The notes under the pieces are model-generated. The model worked only from the letters and a program-made list of their open reading frames with translations. It was not told the origin of the DNA and ran no database searches. Shown one piece after another: positions 42,481 through 51,987 of a stretch of 64,000 nt of DNA. This DNA is from Candidatus Saganbacteria bacterium (GTDB taxonomy: Bacteria > Margulisbacteria > WOR-1 > XYC2-FULL-46-14 > WPAF01), in contig WPAF01000008.1 of the NCBI GenBank assembly GCA_009772965.1, forward strand, positions 1 through 64,000. The letters are read 5' to 3'. Position numbers and translations under genes: made by a program. The first letter of the stretch is position 1; each line of letters begins with the position of its first letter.

Positions 42481-43053
42481 TTATAAATAATAAGTTGCGC
42501 CTAAGCCAAAAACTAATCCAGAGTAACCGGCAAACCATCCCGGGAACGACACCGCCATAAAACCAGCTTCTAAGTTTAGGCCGAATTGCGGCGCCACAAA
42601 ATACTCTATGCCTGTAATAGCTCCAAAACCTATTGAAGTTGCGCTTTGTCCGCCGGAAGAAATCATCCAAAGCCCCAATGAGCCGCCGGTATAGAAGTCA
42701 AAATTTTCCGCAGAAACAAGGGAATACAAAGCCCTGCCGGTAAATGCTGTTGATGATCCCCCGCCAATGCTCCAAAAACTCAATATGCCCTGGGCGGAAA
42801 GCTGCGGCATTTCTTTTAAAGGTTTATATCTCGCGCTAATACCCAACCCCATTAACCCAAATTGGCCTCCAACCCCAAAATTTCTATCAAACGCTTTTTC
42901 TCCCTTAGCTTTAACCTCTTTATCTTCCAAAACTTCACTTTTTATAATTTTCTTAACAGAAGGTTTTACAACTTTTTTTACGGTTTGAGCAAAAGCAAGA
43001 CTTGGAATAAATCCAACAGAAGCAATAATCAATAATGCAATTATTTTTTTCAT
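42481..43053 (-). CDS. Small outer membrane beta-barrel-like protein
   Basis: Signal peptide, alternating aromatic/glycine strands, C-terminal Tyr-rich end (GLGATYYL). Confidence 0.6.
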   Translation of the reverse strand: MKKIIALLIIASVGFIPSLAFAQTVKKVVKPSVKKIIKSEVLEDKEVKAKGEKAFDRNFGVGGQFGLMGLGISARYKPLKEMPQLSAQGILSFWSIGGGSSTAFTGRALYSLVSAENFDFYTGGSLGLWMISSGGQSATSIGFGAITGIEYFVAPQFGLNLEAGFMAVSFPGWFAGYSGLVFGLGATYYL

Positions 43054-43210
43054 TTTCCACCTCCTGTGTTTAATCTATTTTGGATTAGAACAACAAATAT
43101 TATAGCATAATAATTCTTGTTATAATATAAAAATGGATTTGCAAAAACCTTGATGATTACAGAAAAAATGACGCCCATCTTCCCTATCGAATGGCGCCAA
43201 GAACAGTTTT

Positions 43211-45733
43211 TTACAGAGATGGTTTCTGATCAGATTTTAAATTCTGGATTCTTTTGAACACAAACTTCGCAACTCCAGCCCGATTAAGCGCTTGTATTTC
43301 TTCTTCGATTTTCATCCTATAGAGTATCATATTCGCCTCTGACCTTGAAATTAGGCTTATCGGCCTGAACGTACCATCGGGATAACCTAATATCCAGCCG
43401 CTGTGTTTTGCTTCTCTTAGATAATCAGTCGCCCAGTGGTTTGCGGACACATCTATAAATAGTTCTTCTTCATTGGCTTCTGGTGCTTCTTGCGGCGAGG
43501 GTTTCGAAGTTTTCACCATCATAGTCACAAATTCTACCCGGTTGATCATATTTTTGGGCTTAAACGTACCATCTGGATAACCAAGCAAAATATTTAAATC
43601 TCCTAAATATGATATCTGCCTAAACCCAATTGTAGAAGAATTTACATCTTTAAATGTCTTTATGCTAAGCGGCGGAATTTCTATGATATCTCCCATTCTG
43701 ATCCTGTCAGGGTCTGATATATTATTATAATATGCGATATCATACGCAGCTTTTCTTGTTCCGAAAAACACTCTAGCAATCTTTTCAAGCGTATCGCCTT
43801 TTTTCACTTCGTATTCTAATTTCTCTGGGGGAACTTCTGCCGTTTCAATTTTTGAAACTTCAACCTCCATTGGCTTTTCTATTTTCTCCTTAGCTTTTTT
43901 TACTTTTATTGCGGCTTCTTCTTTTTCTTTCAATTCCAATGCAAGCTTTTCTTCTTCTATTTTCGCTAATTCCAATTTTACCAGCCGTTCCTTCTCAAGC
44001 TGTATTTTTTTCTCTTTTTCTATTTGCTCTTGCTCTATCCTGGTTTTTTCTTCGATCTTGATCCTGGTTTCTTCCTCTGCTTTTGCGGCTATCGCCTTTC
44101 TTATTTCTTCTGCTTTTCGCTCTTCTGCAATCCTCATTGCTTCCTCTTTAGCTTTCATCTTTTCAAGGAGAGCTATTCTTTCTTTTTCCATCTTTTCCAT
44201 CTTCTCTTTTTCAAGCTTTAGGGCAATTTTTTCCTTTTCCAGCTTATTCAATAACATCTGTGACTGCAATTCCTTTTCTTTCCGGGCTTGTTCTTCTTTC
44301 GCTAATTCCTCGACCCGGGCTTTTACCATTTCTTTTCCTTTTAGCTTCAATTGCTCCTCTTCTTTTTTTCTTTGCAAGATTTTTTCCTCTTCAATCCTTT
44401 TCATCGCCAATTGAATCTGTTTTTCTTTCTCGATTTGTGCTTGTTTTTCCTTCTCAATCTTTTCTGCTTTGATGATTGCTTCAGCCCTTGCTTTGGCCGC
44501 AGCTTCTTTTTTTGCGGCAGATGCCTTCTCTTGCTCCTCGGCTTTTATCTCTTCGGCCCTTCTCCTTGCTTCAGCCTGCGCTTTTTCTTTTTCAATCAAA
44601 TTCAACCTTTCTTCTTCCATTCTCTCTTTTTTTTCTTTTTCAAGGCGTTCTTCTTTCATCTTCAAATCCATTTTTTCCTTTTCGATCTTGTCCAGCAATA
44701 ATTGGGCTTTCCTTTCTCTTTCTTTATGGTCAACTTTTATTTTAGCTACAGCCAATTTGCGTATTTCTTCTTCAGTCTTTATTGCTGGCGGCAGTTTTTT
44801 TACCTCTGGCAATTTTATCGACATAGACACAAAATGAGTTGAATTGTTTGTAACCTGCGCATCACAATAATAGGCATAATCAAATCTTATGTCCCCCATT
44901 CCAATTCCTACCCCAGCACTCCAATTCATATACCTGTCGGATTCTGATAAATATTCCTGCTCCACTCCGAACCGCAGAGCAAGCGCTTTTACTAAATTCC
45001 ACTCTACGGCGCCTTTGAATAGTGTCGGCTTGTTTTTTTCTGCTTCAGTGTCAATTAATAAACAAAAGTTATCCTTTATGTCCTGTTTTATCCCTGCTTT
45101 AACAACATATTTTTGCTCATCCGTTATCCCGCTGCCCCATTTTATTCCGGTAGCTGCAGCATTATGTATGCTTACCCCTATATTCTGCCCTTTCTCTCTA
45201 TTCCATAACAGCCCTATATCATAACTAGTGCCAGTTCCTCTGCCTCCGCTTATCTGATCGCTGCCTTTACTATAAAAATTTATATTAGCTCCAACAGATA
45301 AGTGTTTATTTATCTTTCTCCCAAAACCAAAGATCAATAACTGGCTGTCATAACTAAAGCTCGCCAATTCTTTCGGTCTGCCTGTAGTTTCGTCTGATGT
45401 TGTATTTACCAGCCCCCCTGTTTCTTCCTTTAGATAGCCAATCCCTATCACTCCTATATTTGTTGGGAACAAGACGCACAACGCCCCAAAACTTGCTTCA
45501 TTGAGCATGTTTGAGTACATCGTTAATACTTCCTTTGAGGAACTTAATCCAATGGCTCCTGGATTTATTAGCAAACTGCTGGCATCCCCTTCCATTGCTG
45601 TGTACGCCCTTCCTAATCCTACATACCTTGCTCCCATACCTATGTCTCCTACATCTGCCGCCTGTAAAATCCCCGCTTGGAGATTCAGAAATATTATTAT
45701 AAATATAATTGCTATTAAATTTGCTTTTTTCAT
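43211..45733 (-). CDS. PorV/UPF0164-like outer membrane barrel fused to charged coiled coil, LysM and SLH domains
   Basis: N-terminal GMGARYVGLGRAYTAMEGDASSLLINPGAIG; ~330-aa K/E-rich coil; YEVKKGDTLEKIARVFFGTRKAAYDIAYYNN (LysM); two GYPDGTF SLH repeats. Confidence 0.85.
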   Translation of the reverse strand: MKKANLIAIIFIIIFLNLQAGILQAADVGDIGMGARYVGLGRAYTAMEGDASSLLINPGAIGLSSSKEVLTMYSNMLNEASFGALCVLFPTNIGVIGIGYLKEETGGLVNTTSDETTGRPKELASFSYDSQLLIFGFGRKINKHLSVGANINFYSKGSDQISGGRGTGTSYDIGLLWNREKGQNIGVSIHNAAATGIKWGSGITDEQKYVVKAGIKQDIKDNFCLLIDTEAEKNKPTLFKGAVEWNLVKALALRFGVEQEYLSESDRYMNWSAGVGIGMGDIRFDYAYYCDAQVTNNSTHFVSMSIKLPEVKKLPPAIKTEEEIRKLAVAKIKVDHKERERKAQLLLDKIEKEKMDLKMKEERLEKEKKERMEEERLNLIEKEKAQAEARRRAEEIKAEEQEKASAAKKEAAAKARAEAIIKAEKIEKEKQAQIEKEKQIQLAMKRIEEEKILQRKKEEEQLKLKGKEMVKARVEELAKEEQARKEKELQSQMLLNKLEKEKIALKLEKEKMEKMEKERIALLEKMKAKEEAMRIAEERKAEEIRKAIAAKAEEETRIKIEEKTRIEQEQIEKEKKIQLEKERLVKLELAKIEEEKLALELKEKEEAAIKVKKAKEKIEKPMEVEVSKIETAEVPPEKLEYEVKKGDTLEKIARVFFGTRKAAYDIAYYNNISDPDRIRMGDIIEIPPLSIKTFKDVNSSTIGFRQISYLGDLNILLGYPDGTFKPKNMINRVEFVTMMVKTSKPSPQEAPEANEEELFIDVSANHWATDYLREAKHSGWILGYPDGTFRPISLISRSEANMILYRMKIEEEIQALNRAGVAKFVFKRIQNLKSDQKPSL

Positions 45734-45749
45734 TTTTTAACGGCTGTTC

Positions 45750-48425
45750 TTAATTTCCTTTCAATATCATTATTTTTATTTTTCCGAGCTCTCTTTTGTC
45801 AGATTTATTCAATATTTTTATAAAATATATATCGTTATCAAGCATTTTGCCAAAAAGGTCTTTACCATCCCACTTTGGATCATTATACCCGGCATTCCCC
45901 CCTTGATTTCCCGACAGAAATTCTTTTTTAAATACTAATTTTCCATTCGAATCAAATATGAAAATAATTACATCTGACTCCTTTTGTAATACATACGATA
46001 TTGTCATATCCCCCTTTAGCGGATTGAATGGGTTTGGATAACTCAACGGTTTGCCTTCTATCTGAGGGATAGCTTCCATTACTTTCAGATTGCTTTTCTC
46101 AATTCTGAACATTGTTCCATCTATATCCAGCACTTCCACACTTATCTTATGTGAACCAGTTTCCAAGTCCGTTTTAGGGGTGTAAAATATCGTTAAATCT
46201 GTTGTTGTTCCGCTAAAACTATCATAAGTGCCCTCGTTAGCGCTCCCGTCTGTTACCAAAACATCATCTACATATATTTTTATTGTGCTTACATCCAATG
46301 CTTTTGTTGAAACTACTTTTATCGCCAGTTTCGGTTTGACACTGATTATGTCGCTATTAATCACCTTTGTTCCATTTATCACAAAACCACTATCAGCTAT
46401 GCTCTCTGCTTTGCTGGTTGCAGCAGTACCTAAACTCGTATAAGATGACTCGTTGCTGCTGGTATCTTTTGCTTTTACCTTAAATGTATATTCTTTTTCA
46501 GGAATAAGAGACGTGCTTTCCCAACTCAACGTCGTTGTCCATCCAGAATTTGTTACTGCAGTTGTGTTTTCACAATAATACTGCGTATTAGAAGGATTGC
46601 TGTTGGCTCCCCAGTTTGCCCTTATAACTGTGCTGGTTATATTACTGAATGCCTCCGCACTCGGCACATTAGGAGCAGCCACAGTTGCTGCAGTCTTTGA
46701 TGCCTCAAGCGTAGTTGTTATTACCCCGTCTCCATTCCTTCCGGTTATCCTAAACGTATAAGCTGTGTTTGCCGTTAATCCTGATGATGTCCAGCTGTTA
46801 TCTTGTATCCACCCGCTGTTGGTTCCTGCAGTCACATTTTCAAAATATATTCCAGAACTCCCGGAAGTCAAATTCGATAAAGCATTTCCTGAATGGATCG
46901 TTATACTTGTCTCGGTAACTCCCTCCCACGTTGCAGAAGAAGCTGCTTCTATTAATGTGTATTTGGAAACTGCATCTGATGTAGCGGCTCCACTGTCATT
47001 GTATGCCTGCACGCTTCTGGCATACTGCGTGTTCGCCGATAACCCAGTTTCGGATGCGCTAACCGCATTTGCCGCTGCAGATACTTTAATATTTCCGCTC
47101 CCGTCTATTACTCGAAACCCGCTTTCATTGGTTGAATTATCTGTCCAAGTGCAGCTGAATGAACTCGTTGATGCTGCCACTGCATTAAAGTTTGTCGGCG
47201 CCGCGGGAGTAGGTATTGTTGCTGCAGTCTTTGATGCCTCAAGCGTAGTCGTTATTACCCCGTCTCCATTCCTTCCGGTTATCCTAAACGTATAAGCTGT
47301 GTTTGCCGTTAATCCTGATGATGTCCAGCTGTTATCTTGTATCCATCCGCTGTTGGTTCCTGCAGTCACATTTTCAAAATATACCCCTGAACTCCCGGAA
47401 GCCAAATTCGATAAAGCATTTCCTGAATGGATCGTTATACTTGTCTCGGTAACTCCCTCCCAGGTTGCAGAAGATGCTGCTTCTATTAATGTGTATTTTG
47501 AAACTGCCTCTGATGTTGCGGCTCCACTGCCATTGTAGGCCTGCACTTTTCTGGTATACTGCGTGTTTGCAGATAACCCAGCTTCGGATGTACTAGTTGC
47601 GCCAGCTTCAGCAGTCACCTTGATATTCCCGCTTCCATCTATTATCTGAAACCCGCTTTCATTGGTTGAATTATCTGTCCACGTGCAGCTGAATGAACTC
47701 GTTGATGCTGCCGCTGCATTAAAGTTTGTCGGCGCCACAGGTATAGGAATCTCCGCAGTACTCTTTGACGCTTCCAGCGTGGTAGTCATAATTCCTTCCC
47801 CGTTGCGCGCGGTTATCCTAAACGTATAAGCCGTATTCGCAGTTAATCCCGAGGATGTCCAGCTGTTATCTTGTATCCACCCGCTGTTGGTTCCTGCAGT
47901 CACATTTTCAAAATATACCCCTGAACTCCCGGAAGTCAAATTCGATAAAGCATTTCCTGAATGGATCGTTATGCTTGTTTCGGTAACTCCCTCCCACGTC
48001 GCAGAAGAAGCTGCTTCTATTGAAGTGTATTTTGAAACCGCATCTGATGTTGCGGCTCCGTCTCCATTGTAGGCCTGCACTTTTCTGGTATACTGCGTGT
48101 TTGCAGATAACTCAGTTTCGGATGCGCTAACTGCATCTGCAGCTACAGATACTTTAATATTCCCGCTCCCGTCTATTATTTGAAATCCGGTTTCATTGGT
48201 GGAATTGTCCGTCCAGGTGTAATTTATTTGTGCAGAAGAAGCTGCTTCTGCGGTAAAATTGCTTACTGATAAACTTGGAGAATTAGAAGAGCTGTATCCG
48301 TCATAGCTGCCGCCTAAGTAGTGTAGGGCAAAAGCCGGACTACTAATAAGCACGGTTAAAACAATAAAAAAGGAAAACAATAATTTTTTTGTAAATTTAA
48401 AAATCATGGGGCTGTCCTGGCGCAA
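45750..48425 (-). CDS. Exported multi-FN3 repeat protein with FlgD/T9SS-like C-terminal domain
   Basis: Signal peptide, near-identical FN3 repeats, C-terminal SYPNPFNPLKGDMTISYVLQKESDV ... WDGKDLFGKMLDNDIYF. Confidence 0.85.
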   Translation of the reverse strand: MRQDSPMIFKFTKKLLFSFFIVLTVLISSPAFALHYLGGSYDGYSSSNSPSLSVSNFTAEAASSAQINYTWTDNSTNETGFQIIDGSGNIKVSVAADAVSASETELSANTQYTRKVQAYNGDGAATSDAVSKYTSIEAASSATWEGVTETSITIHSGNALSNLTSGSSGVYFENVTAGTNSGWIQDNSWTSSGLTANTAYTFRITARNGEGIMTTTLEASKSTAEIPIPVAPTNFNAAAASTSSFSCTWTDNSTNESGFQIIDGSGNIKVTAEAGATSTSEAGLSANTQYTRKVQAYNGSGAATSEAVSKYTLIEAASSATWEGVTETSITIHSGNALSNLASGSSGVYFENVTAGTNSGWIQDNSWTSSGLTANTAYTFRITGRNGDGVITTTLEASKTAATIPTPAAPTNFNAVAASTSSFSCTWTDNSTNESGFRVIDGSGNIKVSAAANAVSASETGLSANTQYARSVQAYNDSGAATSDAVSKYTLIEAASSATWEGVTETSITIHSGNALSNLTSGSSGIYFENVTAGTNSGWIQDNSWTSSGLTANTAYTFRITGRNGDGVITTTLEASKTAATVAAPNVPSAEAFSNITSTVIRANWGANSNPSNTQYYCENTTAVTNSGWTTTLSWESTSLIPEKEYTFKVKAKDTSSNESSYTSLGTAATSKAESIADSGFVINGTKVINSDIISVKPKLAIKVVSTKALDVSTIKIYVDDVLVTDGSANEGTYDSFSGTTTDLTIFYTPKTDLETGSHKISVEVLDIDGTMFRIEKSNLKVMEAIPQIEGKPLSYPNPFNPLKGDMTISYVLQKESDVIIFIFDSNGKLVFKKEFLSGNQGGNAGYNDPKWDGKDLFGKMLDNDIYFIKILNKSDKRELGKIKIMILKGN
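46690..48290 (-). repeat. Three tandem ~534-bp coding repeats (each two FN3 modules)
   Basis: The same motif 'gtatccacccgctgttggttcctgcagtcacattttcaaaatata' begins at 46807, 47341, 47875 (period 534). Confidence 0.9.
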
Positions 48426-48433
48426 CGGCCGCC
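48383..48433. repeat. 51-bp direct repeat, copy 1
   Basis: ATTTTTTTGTAAATTTAAAAATCATGGGGCTGTCCTGGCGCAACGGCCGCC; identical to 49476-49526. Confidence 0.97.
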
Positions 48434-48483
48434 ATATTCTTTTTTTTGTGTTGTAACGGCCTTATTCTTTCTCATGCTTTTTT

Positions 48484-49518
48484 TCATATTGCGCTTAATA
48501 ATTTTTCAATTTGCCCGGGGCTTGGAAGCTGCCCTTTCAAATTCGCCGGCAAAGATGAAACAATTTTATATTGTGCTACTCCTATGGGCTTATTCGTCGG
48601 CCGCAGAGCATACTCTACTACCGTACGCTTCTTTGCTTTGCACATAATAATGCCAATGGAGGGATTTTCACCTTTGACATTGATCAGGTTATCCAATGCC
48701 GCAAGATAAAACTGCATTTTACCAACATATTCTGGCTTAAACTCTCCGATTTTCAGTTCAATCGCGACTAAACATTTAAGATAACGATGGTAAAGCAGCA
48801 AATCAATAAAAAACTCATCTCCATCAACTTCCAATCGGAATTGGTTACCCATAAATGCAAACATTCCGCCCATCTCCGCCAAAAAACGGTTGATCTTAGA
48901 AATCAACTCCCGTTCTAGCTCTAATTCCCCATGTTCCTCGCCAAGCTCAAGAAAATCAAAAGTATACTCATCCTTGACAGCTAGTTTTGCCTGATTGCGA
49001 ATTTTGTCCGGCAATGTTTTGGTAAAATTAGTTTGATTTAAAAGTGTTTTTTTATAGGTTTCATTCTCTATCTGATGGATAAGCACATTTTTGGTCCAAC
49101 CAAATTTTTTCGTCATTCGGATATAAAATTCTCGTTCAAGCAGATCCTTGCATTTACTCATAATAACAACATTTTTGGCCCAGCTTATTTCTCCAACCAA
49201 TGGTTGGAGTTTTGCATTCTTGTCATATTCTAGATAAAATTGACGCATATACCATAAGTTCTGAACAGAATAACCTTGTACACCAGGAAATTCTTTTCGC
49301 AGATCAGTGGCAAGTTTTTCAACAACTGCCTTACCCCAACTATTCCCTTGTTGGCGATTAGAAATCATTTTCCCAATATCCCAATAAAGGCTTATCAATT
49401 TTTTATTAACAGTCCTCAATGCTTCATATTGAGCAGAACGAATCCGTTGTTTGATTTCGCTCAATAAATTGGCATATTTTTTTGTAAATTTAAAAATCAT
49501 GGGGCTGTCCTGGCGCAA
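48484..49518 (-). CDS. DUF1016 (YhcG-type) PDDEXK nuclease
   Basis: RTVNKKLISLYWDIGKMISNRQ ... FPGVQGYSVQNLWYMRQFY ... FFIDLLLYHRYLKCLVAIELKIGEFKPEYVGKMQFYL. Confidence 0.95.
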   Translation of the reverse strand: MRQDSPMIFKFTKKYANLLSEIKQRIRSAQYEALRTVNKKLISLYWDIGKMISNRQQGNSWGKAVVEKLATDLRKEFPGVQGYSVQNLWYMRQFYLEYDKNAKLQPLVGEISWAKNVVIMSKCKDLLEREFYIRMTKKFGWTKNVLIHQIENETYKKTLLNQTNFTKTLPDKIRNQAKLAVKDEYTFDFLELGEEHGELELERELISKINRFLAEMGGMFAFMGNQFRLEVDGDEFFIDLLLYHRYLKCLVAIELKIGEFKPEYVGKMQFYLAALDNLINVKGENPSIGIIMCKAKKRTVVEYALRPTNKPIGVAQYKIVSSLPANLKGQLPSPGQIEKLLSAI

Positions 49519-49526
49519 CGGCCGCC
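49476..49526. repeat. 51-bp direct repeat, copy 2
   Basis: Encodes the FGE-protein C-terminus (GGRCARTAP stop) and the 5' end of the DUF1016 ORF. Confidence 0.97.
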
Positions 49527-51014
49527 GTAACTACTAGCTGCCCGTGAATTATGCGTGAGGCCGCGAGCAGTACGATCAGATGTGCGAATGTAAGCAGTAG
49601 AGGAAAAACAGCCGCCGAAAAAACCAGCGCCAAGCGCATCTGTCCCCGGCCAGGTTGAGACATCTGGATTGCCGCTGCTGTCCAAAGCTCCATTTCCATG
49701 GCTGCCATCGAATAACCCTGCCTCGGTCGTAGCTCCACCACTCGCCGTATGGTCCATCTTAGCCACAGTTACGCCTCTTTCATAGACACTTCCTGCCATT
49801 TCCAGGACGCCATAATAACCTGCGCCTGCAGTTATTTTGGTTGTGTCGGATTTAGCAAAAATGCCGCAGCGCAAAGGCCCGGTTCCGCCATCCCCACCTG
49901 AAAAAGTATTACTGCCATAATTAGCCGCTCCCAGGCTTACATCTGTATCAATGGTCTCGGTCCCGTCTTCTGCTCCGTTGATAGACAGAGACGCGTCCGC
50001 AACAATGCTATTTACTCCCCAAGGATATTCATTCGTAACAACAGATTGCCCCCCCCTACAAATTTTTTCAAATTCCAGTTCTGTCATGGGACGCAAGCTT
50101 GCCCAGTCCGCATAAGCTGTTACATCCACCCAACTAATAAAATTACAGACGCGATCCGGGCGGGAAGCAGAATAATTGGGCCAGGTTCCCGAAATCGTGT
50201 GACGGGTATTTCCGTTGTAATTGGGATAACGAGTAGAGGCTTGGGCAGAAGTTAGCATATTTAAAAAATCTGCATATTGCCCTTGGGAAATTTCATATTT
50301 CATTGTATAAAAATCATTGTAACCTTTGGGGTAACTGGCGCCCAAAGCATCGGAACCATAAGAAGATCCATTGTCATTTCCTTGGCCGCCTTGAGTACTA
50401 TCTTTTGCCCATCTTATGGAAGCTTCATCAAGGGCATTTTCGCTGGTTATTTGGGTAATGGAACCTCCACTACTAAAAAACTCATTGTACATCGATGCGC
50501 TGGCAGCTGAATTCAGGTTAAATGTGCCTTCAGGAATATAGACCATTTCAATCCCGAATAATTTTATTTTTACAGGTGTCGCGTCGCTTACCCCATCGGT
50601 CCCGTAATCCCATCTTATGGCTGCGTTTGTCCAATTAACCGTACCGGTATTAGCTGAATCCCGATAAATAAAAGCTCCGGTAAAATTGGTTCCATCCGTT
50701 CCAAAACTCATTTGCGAACCCGAAGGCGCGGTGTATCCTGTATTCAGCAATTTACAGTGGGTCCAGGCTGACCACGCGCCTCCTGTATACGTTGAATATT
50801 TTGCAAATAGCCAGGCGGCATCCCAATTGGCAGTCAAAGTCGGCGCTCCGCTGATATACCAAGAATTGTCCCAGGATACATCAAACCTTATATCATAAGT
50901 ATGGCTGGTGGCGTTTTTATTGATCAGGGTTACATTTTGAACTGTGAGATTATTAGCAAAACCCGGAAGAGATAACAGGCATAAACAGATAGATAAACAG
51001 ATTAAGTAGCGCAT
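49497..51014 (-). CDS. Exported FGE-sulfatase/C-type-lectin-fold protein (DGR-target-like C-terminus)
   Basis: EMVYIPEGTFNL ... YEISQGQYADFLNM ... RPMTELEFEKICRGG ... LGAGFFGGCFSSTAYIRTSDRTARGLTHNSRAASSYGGRCARTAP. The ORF-track ATG at 51026 overlaps the -10; 51014 is preferred. Confidence 0.88.
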   Translation of the reverse strand: MRYLICLSICLCLLSLPGFANNLTVQNVTLINKNATSHTYDIRFDVSWDNSWYISGAPTLTANWDAAWLFAKYSTYTGGAWSAWTHCKLLNTGYTAPSGSQMSFGTDGTNFTGAFIYRDSANTGTVNWTNAAIRWDYGTDGVSDATPVKIKLFGIEMVYIPEGTFNLNSAASASMYNEFFSSGGSITQITSENALDEASIRWAKDSTQGGQGNDNGSSYGSDALGASYPKGYNDFYTMKYEISQGQYADFLNMLTSAQASTRYPNYNGNTRHTISGTWPNYSASRPDRVCNFISWVDVTAYADWASLRPMTELEFEKICRGGQSVVTNEYPWGVNSIVADASLSINGAEDGTETIDTDVSLGAANYGSNTFSGGDGGTGPLRCGIFAKSDTTKITAGAGYYGVLEMAGSVYERGVTVAKMDHTASGGATTEAGLFDGSHGNGALDSSGNPDVSTWPGTDALGAGFFGGCFSSTAYIRTSDRTARGLTHNSRAASSYGGRCARTAP

Positions 51015-51024
51015 ATTTATATAC

Positions 51025-51052
51025 ATTATACGTAATTAAATCTCGGGGTCAA
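51025..51052 (-). promoter_or_regulatory. Promoter of the FGE-like gene
   Basis: TTGACC - 16 nt - TATAAT on the minus strand, ending 10 nt before ATG at 51014. Confidence 0.6.
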
Positions 51053-51987
51053 GTAGAAAAATTTAGGAGAAACAGGCTCCGTTTTCTGCATAGGCTTAGG
51101 TATTGTTCTTTTTGCCCTGAAGAAAGAAAACTGCTTTTTATTATCTCCCGCCATTTTTCCATCCCCGCACGCAAATCATTCACGACCCCATTTATAGAAA
51201 TGTCATTCAGCTCCAGTCTTTGCCGTGCAAAATATTCAAAAAGATCTTTTTTCCCAATATTTTTCTTTTTGCCCGCAAGAGTAAGCGCGATTTCTTCAGA
51301 GGCTCCTTTTATGGCTATAGTGGTATTGATAAGGTCATATGCCGGCGATAATTGGATCTTGCCTTCAACGCTAATCAAGGAATAATTCTTCAAATGCATG
51401 TCCTCATTTCCAACCAGATAATTAAAAAGCACCAGCTTGAATAATTTAATTTTTTCAATCGCCGGAAAAGTACAACGAGATTCTATGATTCCTGCCAATT
51501 TTTCCATTGAATAATTATATTTTGTCTGACGGCTCATGCCCGCTAACTGCGCAAAATCTTCTTGGGCAACTTTCCTGTTTTTAGATAGCCGGTCAAATCT
51601 TTTAACAAAATATGACAAGGAGCGGTCTTTTGAATAGACCATTCCATGCAGAGGAACTTCTATCCCCGCGGTTTTTGCGAGCTTCATTGTCAGGTCTTCA
51701 TTTTGGGGAAGATTAATATAACGTTCATGTTGAGGCTTAATGATGTAATTCCCTCCGGCGTCAACCATTTCAAAGGTTTGTTCCCTGACATTAAGCCTAA
51801 CACTCAATTTCGGCTGGATGCCCTGGATTGACATTTTTTCAGCTCTGGCAATAGCTTCATCAATTTGTTCTTTGGCAGAATAAGGAAAATCCTTTAGCTC
51901 CAAAAGGCTTGGAGACAAAAGTTTCAACCCTTTTTTTGAATACTTTTTTTTGCCGCACTCTTCATAGGTGATAGGACATCTGTTCAT
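51049..51987 (-). CDS. HipT-like kinase toxin (HipA C-terminal domain)
   Basis: MNRCPITYEECG, MSIQGIQPKLSV Gly-rich loop, YLVGNEDMHLKNYSLI catalytic loop, LSPAYDLI. Confidence 0.88.
   Translation of the reverse strand: MNRCPITYEECGKKKYSKKGLKLLSPSLLELKDFPYSAKEQIDEAIARAEKMSIQGIQPKLSVRLNVREQTFEMVDAGGNYIIKPQHERYINLPQNEDLTMKLAKTAGIEVPLHGMVYSKDRSLSYFVKRFDRLSKNRKVAQEDFAQLAGMSRQTKYNYSMEKLAGIIESRCTFPAIEKIKLFKLVLFNYLVGNEDMHLKNYSLISVEGKIQLSPAYDLINTTIAIKGASEEIALTLAGKKKNIGKKDLFEYFARQRLELNDISINGVVNDLRAGMEKWREIIKSSFLSSGQKEQYLSLCRKRSLFLLNFST

Noticed and set aside
44024-44837. Several plus-strand ORFs rich in Phe/Ser/Leu
   Set aside because: Antisense to the K/E-rich coiled coil of the minus-strand gene; low-complexity artefact.
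46765-47538. Plus-strand ORFs (176 aa, 79 aa) as genes
   Set aside because: Antisense to the FN3 repeats and repeating with the same 534-bp period; a by-product of codon composition.
48430-48483. Integron attC-like site next to the DUF1016 unit
   Set aside because: No matching GTTRRRY/RYYYAAC core pair and no integrase seen.
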